The notes below the pieces were generated by a model. It was not told the origin of the DNA. It saw nothing but the letters and a program-made list of their open reading frames with translations, and did not search any database. Position numbers and translations under genes: made by a program. Below are positions 1-5,789 of a DNA stretch of 6,558 nucleotides, piece after piece. This DNA comes from an uncultured Bacillota bacterium (GTDB taxonomy: Bacteria; Bacillota; Clostridia; Peptostreptococcales; Anaerovoracaceae), in contig CAUHLX010000162.1 in assembly GCA_959606705.1 (NCBI GenBank), forward strand, positions 1 to 6,558, given 5' to 3'. Each line of letters opens with the position of its first letter. The first letter of the stretch is position 1.

Positions 1-945
1 CACGTGCCACAGCTCATCGTCGGTGCGACGATCGTCAGTATTTGTACCACTCTGCCCGAAACCTTTGTTTCCGTTACGGCCGCTCTGAAGGGGGATTCCG
101 ATATGGCCTTTGGAAACGCCATCGGTTCCATTGCTGCCAACACGGGTCTCATTCTGGCAATCTTGATCATCTTTGCCCGTCCTCAGATCGAAAACCAGCG
201 TGAATTTCTCCGAAATTCCATACTTCTGATCTTTCTGCTCTGCGTCTTGGAGGCGGCCGGCTTTTCCTTGGGACAGGTAAACCGATTTATGGGCTTTCTT
301 CTTTTCTTCGGCTTGATCCTTTATTTGTGGAGCAATGTGCGTTCCGCCGCCAAACACACCCGGCTTCCCAAGCCGTCCGTGGATTTACCCGGCGATCCGA
401 GTCCGAAGAAAGAAATTGATACGGAAACCGTTCCCCGCCCCCTCGGCTATTCCAAGGAGATCAGAAGAAATCTGTTCCTTTTTCTATTCGGAATTCTGCT
501 CGTGGTAACCGGTTCCGATCTACTGGTTGATAACGGAATTGCCATTGCCGAATTTCTAGGGGTTCCTTCGATGCTGATCGCTCTTATCTTTACGTCCTTC
601 GGCACGTCGCTTCCCGAATTGATGACCACCGTGACTTCGATCCGCAAGGACGCATCCAATTTGGGTGTGGGGAATATCATCGGCGCCAATATTCTCAATA
701 TCATTCAAGTGATCAGCCTTTCTTCCATCGTCCGACCGATTCCCCTGGATCAGGATCGCAGTATTCTTCTCTTTCAGCTGCCGCTCACTGTATTCTTGGT
801 CAGTATGGTGATCTTATTCGGATGCTTGGGACGAGCTCGCTTTCGGAGATGGCAGGGCGTTCTCATTCTCATGGTTTACATCATCTTTACGCTGGTGAAC
901 CTCTTGCGTTTCCACTGCCCTTTGTTGGGACCACTCTTGTTCTGA
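1..945 (+). CDS. Sodium/calcium antiporter family protein (CaCA superfamily, YrbG-like), 5' end outside window
   Basis: Integral membrane cation exchanger of the CaCA superfamily, expected to swap Ca2+ for Na+ or H+ across the cytoplasmic membrane. The frame is open from base 1, and the GTG at base 4 is probably an internal valine: homologues have roughly 35-40 further N-terminal residues forming the first membrane helix. Numbering from that valine, the first alpha-repeat is visible at about 1-55 (CTTLPET with acidic E19, then GNAIGS). The second is at about 170-240 (GSDLLVDNG, then GTSLPEL with E205, then GNIIGANILN). This two-fold repeat with a conserved Glu in each half is the family signature. 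A hydrophilic linker at about 112-155 (PSVDLPGDPSPKKE region) separates the halves, and two more hydrophobic helices close the protein. In the first repeat the usual Asn after GS is replaced (GSIAANTG). The gene ends in TGA just before a terminator shared with the converging spoIIE. Substrate cannot be fixed from sequence. Confidence 0.9.
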   Translation, partial: HVPQLIVGATIVSICTTLPETFVSVTAALKGDSDMAFGNAIGSIAANTGLILAILIIFARPQIENQREFLRNSILLIFLLCVLEAAGFSLGQVNRFMGFLLFFGLILYLWSNVRSAAKHTRLPKPSVDLPGDPSPKKEIDTETVPRPLGYSKEIRRNLFLFLFGILLVVTGSDLLVDNGIAIAEFLGVPSMLIALIFTSFGTSLPELMTTVTSIRKDASNLGVGNIIGANILNIIQVISLSSIVRPIPLDQDRSILLFQLPLTVFLVSMVILFGCLGRARFRRWQGVLILMVYIIFTLVNLLRFHCPLLGPLLF

Positions 946-961
946 ATGAAAAAAGTTCCAA

Positions 962-1020
962 GCAAAAGGTGTGAGCCCCCTGGCGATCTTCACCGGATCA
1001 GACTCACACCTCTTTTGTTT
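962..1020. terminator. Bidirectional intrinsic terminator between the exchanger gene and spoIIE
   Basis: Perfect 8-bp arms GGTGTGAG (968-975) and CTCACACC (1003-1010) are extended by GCAAAA/TTTTGT pairing (962-967 with 1013-1018) across a 2-base bulge. T-rich sequence follows on the plus strand. On the minus strand the hairpin is followed by TTTTGCTT. It lies in the 98-base gap between two converging stop codons, so it can serve both transcripts. Confidence 0.8.
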
Positions 1021-1043
1021 TCGTTGGATTCGCTGCCCGCACC

Positions 1044-2996
1044 TTACTGAATTCGCGCGGTAATCACCGTCATGTCATCCTTTTCCTTCAATCCGTACCG
1101 TTCAATGGCCTTGTTCATGATGAGATCCGACATCGTCTGCGGATCCTTGGATTTCACTCCGGCAATGGTTTCCCGGAGCCAATCCAAATTCTGCGTTCCA
1201 CGATCCGCATCGGTCACTCCGTCGGAGACGATGATCAGTTCGTCTCCTTTCTTCAGCCGCAGATCCACGTAATCCACCGGAATCCGGTCCAAAATTCCAA
1301 TGGGCGGAGCAGATACCTTGATGGCCTCCACCTTTTCTCCCCGTTTGATAAAGGTTGCCGCGGCCCCGATCTTGAACAGCTTCACCCTGCCGGTGTTCAG
1401 GTCGATCAGTCCCAGATCCACCGTGGAGAAAATCTCTTCCGTGGAGTTGACCAGTAAAATGGAATTGACGATCTTCAGCGCCAGATCCACATCGAAGCCC
1501 GCCTGCATGAGATTGTAGAGCGTGTGAATGGTCAGGCTGCTTTCCTCCGCTGCCTTTTTGCCTTTTCCCATCCCGTCGGACAGCGCCACCATGTACCGGT
1601 TGTCCCGAAATTCCGTGCACAGATAGCTGTCGCCTGAAACGCCGTCGTCCTTGGCATATCCGGAAATCCCCATGCGCACTCCGAATCGGGGCGGCTCCTG
1701 CGCATTTCGTTCCTTGGGCTCGTTCAGCACGGAAATCATGCTTTCCACCGCCTTGGCCATACCTTTGAACTGATAGGCCATGATCGCCTTGCTGTTCTCC
1801 GCCCGGCGCTGCCAGCCTAAGTCCCCCGACCCTGCCGGAGACAGGACCGCGGCTCCCCCGCCGGCTCCGCTTCCTTCCACCGTGGAAGCACAGGCCTGAA
1901 CCGACGCGGCCTTTGCTGCTCGACCGCAGGTCATGGCCAAGTCCATGAATACTCTGTGGTAGCCCTTCAGCATATCGGACGCCCGGTTTTTCGCCGCCAT
2001 TTCGCAGTAGCTGTCATCCTGCCGCACCCGGGTCAACAGCAGGTCGATCCGCTGCATGAGTGAATAAGGAAGGAACGCGAAGGCTGCCGCCGCGATCAGC
2101 GGCTCCCACATAGACAGATACAAGCTGGGATAGCCTTTGACCACTCCGAAGCAGAGGCACACTCCGGCAAAGCAGACCGCACCCGCCAGTCGGCTATACC
2201 CCTTAAACATGCCGGCGATCAAACCGCCGCAGACCAGGATTCCCACCACCGCCGGAGAGGAGGCGGTCAGCAGCATGGCCGCGATCCCGGAAAACGCGCC
2301 GACCGCCGCGCCTTCCATCACTCCCATTCGATAAGCGATCAGCAGTGTGGCAAACAGGGCCGCCAGCTCCACGGGTACGATCCCCAAAACGGACGAAGGG
2401 GTAATTCCCGCGATGACCAATACGAACAGTACGCTCATGCTGCCCAGATTTTCAGCCGCGCTTCGTTTACGGCTGGCTTCCTTCCCCACAGGCATCAAAA
2501 TATTATGAAACAGGTAGACCAGCACCAGAATCAGCAAGGACTCCGTTCCCACCATAAATCCGTCATACAGGAAGAATAGATGAGTCATGTAATAGTAGGT
2601 TCCTTTTACCCCCATGGTCAGCACCGCCGCGATCACTGCCCGGACCGGCATGGAAAGCCTCTTCTTATTGAGGATGAAAAACACCGCTCCGCACAGTGCG
2701 GCCGCCGCCAGATCTCCTTTTAAATCATGGCCTGTCCCTGAATTGGATAAAATGCCTAGAAGGACCAGCGGAAGCGCGTAGATATTCCATTTTCCCCGTG
2801 CCAGCAGAACGGTCAGCAGCGCCACGCCGCAGGGATACATCACTTGAAAAAAAGAAACCCGCGACAATGAAAAGGACAAACCGGCCACCACGGCCGCATA
2901 TATGATCACCGTAAGGTCCGCGTGATCAGCTCTCCGTTTTTCTCCACGGATTCGCTGTTGAAAAACCTGGCGAAGATTTCCGAATAATAATTCCAC
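1044..2996 (-). CDS. spoIIE: Stage II sporulation protein E, membrane-bound PP2C-type serine phosphatase (short form)
   Basis: SpoIIE sits at the asymmetric division septum and dephosphorylates SpoIIAA-P, which frees sigma-F in the forespore. The start chosen is the GTG at 2996-2994, because AGGAGG lies 8 bases upstream; this gives 650 residues. A longer in-frame reading to a TTG at 3230 would run through a terminator and into tatD. A basic N-terminus is followed by a polytopic membrane region at about 28-314, consistent with the roughly ten helices known for the family. A switch-like helical segment lies at about 395-425 (begins WQRRAENS). The C-terminal PP2C domain is at about 437-650 with all metal-binding acids visible: D456 (SGDS), D474 (SDGMG), D592 (SDGVTD) and the DD pair 640-641 (DDMTV). 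The protein is about 175 residues shorter than the 827-residue B. subtilis SpoIIE. The loss falls mainly between the last helix and the phosphatase, where a Gly/Ala-rich linker (about 370-392) stands in for the usual regulatory region. Identification is secure. Confidence 0.95.
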   Translation of the reverse strand: MELLFGNLRQVFQQRIRGEKRRADHADLTVIIYAAVVAGLSFSLSRVSFFQVMYPCGVALLTVLLARGKWNIYALPLVLLGILSNSGTGHDLKGDLAAAALCGAVFFILNKKRLSMPVRAVIAAVLTMGVKGTYYYMTHLFFLYDGFMVGTESLLILVLVYLFHNILMPVGKEASRKRSAAENLGSMSVLFVLVIAGITPSSVLGIVPVELAALFATLLIAYRMGVMEGAAVGAFSGIAAMLLTASSPAVVGILVCGGLIAGMFKGYSRLAGAVCFAGVCLCFGVVKGYPSLYLSMWEPLIAAAAFAFLPYSLMQRIDLLLTRVRQDDSYCEMAAKNRASDMLKGYHRVFMDLAMTCGRAAKAASVQACASTVEGSGAGGGAAVLSPAGSGDLGWQRRAENSKAIMAYQFKGMAKAVESMISVLNEPKERNAQEPPRFGVRMGISGYAKDDGVSGDSYLCTEFRDNRYMVALSDGMGKGKKAAEESSLTIHTLYNLMQAGFDVDLALKIVNSILLVNSTEEIFSTVDLGLIDLNTGRVKLFKIGAAATFIKRGEKVEAIKVSAPPIGILDRIPVDYVDLRLKKGDELIIVSDGVTDADRGTQNLDWLRETIAGVKSKDPQTMSDLIMNKAIERYGLKEKDDMTVITARIQ

Positions 2997-3004
2997 AAAC
3001 AATC

Positions 3005-3010
3005 CCTCCT
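3005..3010 (-). promoter_or_regulatory. Ribosome-binding site that sets the spoIIE start
   Basis: Read on the minus strand this is AGGAGG, preceded by a run of A. It lies 8 bases from the GTG at 2996-2994. The in-frame TTG at 3011-2998 distance range is too close to use it, and no comparable site precedes the TTG at 3230. This decides the start in favour of the 650-residue product. Confidence 0.75.
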
Positions 3011-3020
3011 TTTTTTCTAC

Positions 3021-3054
3021 AGTATATCCGATGGTTTCGCTTCCTTTTGTAGAA
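3021..3054 (-). promoter_or_regulatory. Candidate spoIIE promoter with a Spo0A-box-like site over the -35 region
   Basis: On the minus strand a -10 hexamer TATACT (3026-3021) has no good -35 at the normal 17-base distance. Instead TTCTACAAA (3054-3046; TTTGTAGAA on the plus strand) lies where a -35 would be with a spacer of about 22 bases. It matches the Spo0A-box consensus TTTGTCRAA at 8 of 9 positions. A long spacer with Spo0A sites at the -35 is the known arrangement of Spo0A-activated sigma-A promoters such as those of B. subtilis spoIIG and spoIIE. The predicted transcript would start about 18 bases before the GTG. This is inference from motif matching. Confidence 0.5.
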
Positions 3055-3111
3055 TGCTGGCGTAAGATTCCTGTTGTTTTCCCCAAAAAATCAAGGAAAA
3101 GCGACAGAAAA

Positions 3112-3157
3112 ATCCCCTGCCTCCCACGGAATGGATTCCACGGAAAAGGCAGGGGAT
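3112..3157 (-). terminator. Long hairpin terminator downstream of tatD
   Basis: Perfect 11-bp arms ATCCCCTGCCT (3112-3122) and AGGCAGGGGAT (3147-3157) enclose a second stem at 3124-3143 with a 4-base loop. In the minus-strand RNA this inner stem pairs over 8 positions using two G-U wobbles; in the plus-strand RNA the same positions are A-C mismatches. A run of five T follows the stem on the minus strand. The pairing bias and the position 66 bases past the tatD stop support it as the tatD terminator. A T-run on the plus side could let it act both ways, but no plus-strand gene reads into it. Confidence 0.8.
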
Positions 3158-3162
3158 CATTT

Positions 3163-3171
3163 TTTGTCGAA
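3163..3171 (+). promoter_or_regulatory. Perfect Spo0A-box match
   Basis: TTTGTCGAA matches the consensus TTTGTCRAA at 9 of 9. It lies upstream of spoIIE, about 150 bases before the proximal candidate promoter and on the far side of the terminator hairpin. Binding by Spo0A is inferred from the motif and from the gene's role. Confidence 0.45.
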
Positions 3172-3204
3172 GATCGTCTATTTATAATCCACGTTGACCA
3201 TTGA

Positions 3205-3222
3205 TTTGTCGGATTTGTCTCA
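3205..3222 (+). promoter_or_regulatory. Tandem Spo0A-box-like repeats next to the tatD stop codon
   Basis: Two abutting nonamers in the same orientation, TTTGTCGGA (3205-3213, 8 of 9 to the Spo0A box) and TTTGTCTCA (3214-3222, 7 of 9). On the minus strand a TATAAA (3186-3181) follows the first box at a distance of about 18-20 bases, so an upstream spoIIE promoter could lie here. Its transcript would then have to read through the hairpin at 3157-3112. The individual matches are imperfect; the clustering is what makes them notable. Confidence 0.35.
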
Positions 3223-4038
3223 TCAGGCAATGCCGAAGAAGCGCTTGGCGTTTTGACAGGTCACCCTCGCCGCTTCCTCATAGGAAATTCCTTTGATCTC
3301 GGCTACCTTCGCGGCTGTGTGCGCTACGTACGCAGGCTCATTTCTCCTGCCTCGGTGTGGTTCCGGCGTAAGGTAGGGAGAATCCGTCTCCACCAGCAGA
3401 TGCTCCAAGGGAATTTCCTCCACCACTTCTATGGTTTTTCTGGCATTCTTAAAGGTTACCGGGCCGGCAATGGAAATGGTGGCTCCCAGCTTCACATACT
3501 GGCGTGCCAGCTCTCTGCTTCCGGAAAAGCAGTGCATCAGCAATCTGGCGTCCGGCAGGCCATCCTCCTGAATGGGAAAAACCGAGGTCCGCTCCTTCGA
3601 GAATACCCCCTCTTCCTTTAAGATTCGCATCACATCGTCATTGGCGTCTCGATCATGGATCACGATAGGCATCTCCAGGGACAAGGCCAGCTGAATCTGG
3701 CGGCGGAACCAATGCTGCTGAAGGTCCCGTTCCGAATGGTCGTAATAATAATCCAGGCCGATCTCTCCGATGGCCAGCACCTTGGGTTTACGAGCCAGTC
3801 CTTTGATCATCAGCAGCGTTTCCTCGTCCATGGTCTTGGCCTCGTGGGGATGCACTCCTACGGCCGCGTAGCACCACGGGTATTTCGCCGCGTATTCCGT
3901 CACTCGGACCGAGCTTTCCAAATCGCAGCCAATGTCCATGACATAAGCCAGCTGGGAGTCCTCGATCCGCCGGATCATCTGCTCCCGGTCCTCGTCAAAT
4001 CGTTTATCATCTATATGCGAGTGGGAATCGAACAGCAT
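3223..4038 (-). CDS. tatD: TatD family metal-dependent hydrolase/deoxyribonuclease
   Basis: Cytoplasmic TIM-barrel hydrolase of the TatD family, whose members are metal-dependent 3'-5' exonucleases linked to DNA repair or quality control. The 271 residues compare with about 255-260 for typical members. Ligand motifs appear in order: H6 and H8 (DSHSHID), H63 and H65 (GVHPHEA), E92 (GEIGLDYYY), H128 (IHDRD), H169 (HCFSG) and D219 (ETDSPYL). The ATG at 4038 has AAGGAGG 8 bases upstream. The small excess length comes from a hydrophilic stretch at about 144-165, between the H128 and H169 motifs. Bacillota tatD often neighbours metG, rnmV or ksgA; here it is a lone unit with its own promoter and terminator, upstream of spoIIE. 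The symbol is a family label: paralogues such as YabD/YcfH are not separable from sequence alone. Confidence 0.93.
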   Translation of the reverse strand: MLFDSHSHIDDKRFDEDREQMIRRIEDSQLAYVMDIGCDLESSVRVTEYAAKYPWCYAAVGVHPHEAKTMDEETLLMIKGLARKPKVLAIGEIGLDYYYDHSERDLQQHWFRRQIQLALSLEMPIVIHDRDANDDVMRILKEEGVFSKERTSVFPIQEDGLPDARLLMHCFSGSRELARQYVKLGATISIAGPVTFKNARKTIEVVEEIPLEHLLVETDSPYLTPEPHRGRRNEPAYVAHTAAKVAEIKGISYEEAARVTCQNAKRFFGIA

Positions 4039-4074
4039 AAAAATAGCCTCCTTCTCTTTCGTTATCTCTTAGAA

Positions 4075-4103
4075 AGTATATGCCCAAATCCCTTTTGATT
4101 CAA
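4075..4103 (-). promoter_or_regulatory. Sigma-A-type promoter for tatD
   Basis: On the minus strand a -35 TTGAAT (4103-4098) and a -10 TATACT (4080-4075) are separated by exactly 17 bases. The predicted start point lies about 30 bases before the tatD ATG, with the Shine-Dalgarno at 4053-4047 in between. Confidence 0.6.
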
Positions 4104-4111
4104 TCGTAAAG

Positions 4112-4140
4112 TTGCCAATTCCCACGAACTGCGATATCAT
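4112..4140 (+). promoter_or_regulatory. Sigma-A-type promoter for the M20 peptidase gene
   Basis: The -35 TTGCCA (4112-4117, 5 of 6 to consensus) and -10 TATCAT (4135-4140, 5 of 6) have a 17-base spacer. The predicted start is near 4147, giving a leader of about 50 bases before the ATG at 4198. It is divergent from the tatD promoter with the two -35 hexamers only 8 bases apart, so a regulator bound between them could affect both genes. Confidence 0.6.
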
Positions 4141-4197
4141 CGTACCAGAAATGATTTGAAGATTACTCCGTTTACACACTAGAAGGAAGGCGAAACG

Positions 4198-5388
4198 ATG
4201 GAATTTTATCAAGAGGAAACTTTTTTAAAGGATTTGGAACACCTGGTCAACATCGACAGCGGCTCCGGCAACGCTGTGGGGATTGCCGCCATAGCGGATT
4301 TCTTTGTGGAGCGATTTCGTTCTCTGGGACTTGAAGTGACCGTTCATGACCACGGCGAAACGGCTGGCCCCTGCGTGGAAGCTCGTCACCTCGCTTCCGT
4401 CGGAGACCCCGGCCGCCGCCGCGGAAACGAGGACTGCATCAGCGGTCACAACCACTCGGAGCATGAAAAAATCTATGATATTTTAATGGTAGGCCACATG
4501 GATACCGTATTCCCAGAGGGCACCTGCACGGCCCGACCGTTCTCCATTGCCGACGGACGGGCCTTCGGACCCGGCGTGGCAGATATGAAATCCGGTGATC
4601 TGCTCACCGTGTGCCTGTCCCGTTTTTTGTTGAAGCAGCATCCGGAGCTGAGCTTTTGCGTCGCTCTGAACGGGGACGAGGAGGTGGGCTCCCCCACCTC
4701 TCGGGAATGGCTGGATCAACTGGGCCGGCAAAGCCGCTATTGCTTCGTCTTCGAGCCGGGTCGGGCAGGCGGCGAGTTCGTTCAGAAACGAAAAGGTGTG
4801 GCCGAATTCGAGATCGAATGCCGGGGACGGGCCGCCCACGCGGGAGTGGCCCCGGAAAAGGGCGCCAGCGCCATCGTAGAGCTGGCCCATTTTGTGTGTG
4901 AACTGGCAAAGCTGAACCGTTATGAGATCGGCACCTCCGTGAACACCGGCTTAATCAGCGGCGGAAGCGCCTCAAACGTGGTCGCGGAGGAGGCTCGCGC
5001 CGTGGTGGATATACGCTACGAAATCCCTTCCGAGCTGGAACGGATCGAAGGCGTGCTGGAACAGCTCCGCCGCGCGCCTATCGTCGACGGAGTCACCACC
5101 ACAATTACCAGAAATCCCGGTTTTCCTCCCATGAATCCCAATCCGGCCACGGAACGGCTGATCGCACTCATGGAAGAGGAAGGGCGCCGTCTGAACATTC
5201 CCACCCGATTTATCGCCACGGGAGGAGCTTCCGACGCCAACCACCTCTCCACTCCGGAGCTGCCGGTGATGGATGCCTGCGGACCCCAGGGCAGCGGCTT
5301 TCACAGCGATCAGGAATACATCGACCTGGACAGCATTCGCCAGCGCCTAGTCCTCCTGTCCGCTGTCTTCTCCCGTCTTTCACTCTAA
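4198..5388 (+). CDS. M20 family metallopeptidase, carboxypeptidase G2-like
   Basis: Di-zinc exopeptidase of the M20 family, closest in motif pattern to glutamate carboxypeptidase (CPG2), which removes C-terminal glutamate from peptides or folates. The 396-residue length is normal. Catalytic residues are all present: H100 and D102 (GHMDTVFP), bridging D129 (VADMKSG), general base E161 and ligand E162 (NGDEEVGS), E186 (FEPGR) and H369 (GFHSDQEY). The dimerisation (lid) domain lies at about 195-305 and carries the expected H214 (RAAHAG). No signal peptide is seen, so it should be cytoplasmic. The ATG has AAGGAAGG 7 bases upstream. Odd point: an extra hydrophilic, histidine-containing segment at about 63-91 sits just before the first zinc motif. 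The gene has its own promoter and ends overlapping the converging small gene by 4 bases. Substrate cannot be set; a dipeptidase or N-acyl amino acid hydrolase is also possible. Confidence 0.9.
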   Translation: MEFYQEETFLKDLEHLVNIDSGSGNAVGIAAIADFFVERFRSLGLEVTVHDHGETAGPCVEARHLASVGDPGRRRGNEDCISGHNHSEHEKIYDILMVGHMDTVFPEGTCTARPFSIADGRAFGPGVADMKSGDLLTVCLSRFLLKQHPELSFCVALNGDEEVGSPTSREWLDQLGRQSRYCFVFEPGRAGGEFVQKRKGVAEFEIECRGRAAHAGVAPEKGASAIVELAHFVCELAKLNRYEIGTSVNTGLISGGSASNVVAEEARAVVDIRYEIPSELERIEGVLEQLRRAPIVDGVTTTITRNPGFPPMNPNPATERLIALMEEEGRRLNIPTRFIATGGASDANHLSTPELPVMDACGPQGSGFHSDQEYIDLDSIRQRLVLLSAVFSRLSL

Positions 5389-5597
5389 ATCCTGCGCAAT
5401 TCCTCCAGCACCTGGTCGATTTTGGACTGGGGTACTCTACCGCGAGCTTGCCCCAGCACTCCGGCCAGAGTCATATTCTTGGCCATCCCCATCAGCGGAT
5501 GGGACAGCAAGCCGGGGAATTCCCGGTTCACCACAGCCCTGGCCGACGGATTTGCCAGGACTTCCCGCACTAAAATCCGATTGTTTTTTAAATTCAT
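5385..5597 (-). CDS. Small hypothetical protein, 70 residues
   Basis: A small, probably cytoplasmic helical protein that I do not recognise with confidence. It is basic at the N-terminus (MNLKNNR), then has a pattern of short helices: a stretch around ANPSARAVVNREFPGLL, a loop with HPLMGMAKNMTLAGVL, and a charged end KIDQVLEELRRI. The layout loosely recalls small DUF1858-like helical domains but lacks their cysteines; that comparison is from memory and weak. Support for it being real: ATG with AAAGGAG upstream (spacing 11, on the long side), an in-frame stop just before the ATG, no signal or membrane segment, and a natural-looking amino-acid pattern. Its TAG overlaps the TAA of the M20 gene on the other strand at 5385-5388. 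I found no clear promoter; the plus-strand terminator at 5621-5662 lies just upstream of it. Confidence 0.7.
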   Translation of the reverse strand: MNLKNNRILVREVLANPSARAVVNREFPGLLSHPLMGMAKNMTLAGVLGQARGRVPQSKIDQVLEELRRI

Positions 5598-5620
5598 TGA
5601 TCATCACGCTCCTTTATGAG

Positions 5621-5662
5621 AGGCACCGGGCTCCGAAGCTCCCGGCGTTTCTCGTTTTTTTT
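5621..5662 (+). terminator. Intrinsic terminator for the M20 transcript
   Basis: Stem CCGG-GCT (5626-5632), loop CCGA, AGC (5637-5639), 2-base bulge, CCGG (5642-5645), extendable outward with G-U pairs, then eight T (5655-5662). It is the first plus-strand terminator after the M20 stop, so the M20 mRNA should run antisense through the whole 70-residue gene. On the minus strand no T-run follows the stem. Confidence 0.7.
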
Positions 5663-5699
5663 AACCTTCCTATCATCTTATGACCCACCGGAAAGAATC

Positions 5700-5729
5700 T
5701 TGCGGAACAACGGAAAAACGTGGTATAAT
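5700..5729 (+). promoter_or_regulatory. Extended -10 promoter for the SLH-amidohydrolase gene
   Basis: A perfect TATAAT (5724-5729) preceded by TG one base upstream (5721-5722) makes an extended -10, which can compensate for a weak -35. The best -35 is TTGCGG (5700-5705) with an 18-base spacer, matching only TTG. The predicted start near 5736 leaves a leader of about 54 bases. That leader contains a short AT-rich inverted repeat, AATAGT/ACTATT at 5743-5757, of unknown role. Confidence 0.65.
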
Positions 5730-5773
5730 AGAACGAAGTCTAAATAGTTTTACTATTCAGTTTTGTTTGATGA

Positions 5774-5779
5774 GGGAGG
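5774..5779 (+). promoter_or_regulatory. Ribosome-binding site for the SLH-amidohydrolase gene
   Basis: GGGAGG lies 10 bases before the ATG at 5790 and 7 bases before an in-frame GTG at 5787. Either could start the protein with only one residue of difference. The ATG at 5782 is followed by TTG and TGA and so cannot be the gene start. Confidence 0.7.
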
Positions 5780-5789
5780 TTATGTTGTG

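Noticed and set aside
1102..1620. Minus-strand 172-residue open frame inside spoIIE
   Set aside because: It lies within the PP2C coding region in another frame, is rich in Gly, Arg and His as expected of an out-of-frame shadow, and has no ribosome-binding site that I can see.
3101..3110. Further Spo0A-like core (TGTCGC on the minus strand)
   Set aside because: It matches only about 6 of 9 positions and has the opposite orientation to the others.
3183..3188. TATAAT on the plus strand as a plus-direction promoter
   Set aside because: There is no -35 at a workable distance and no plus-strand gene downstream for about 1 kb.
4483..4909. Several overlapping open frames on both strands within the M20 gene
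   Set aside because: The M20 frame carries every catalytic motif; the others are Arg/Gly/Pro-rich shadows produced by GC-rich codons.
5743..5757. Inverted repeat AATAGT/ACTATT in the SLH gene leader as a possible operator
   Set aside because: Six A/T-rich base pairs are easily found by chance and match no operator I recognise.
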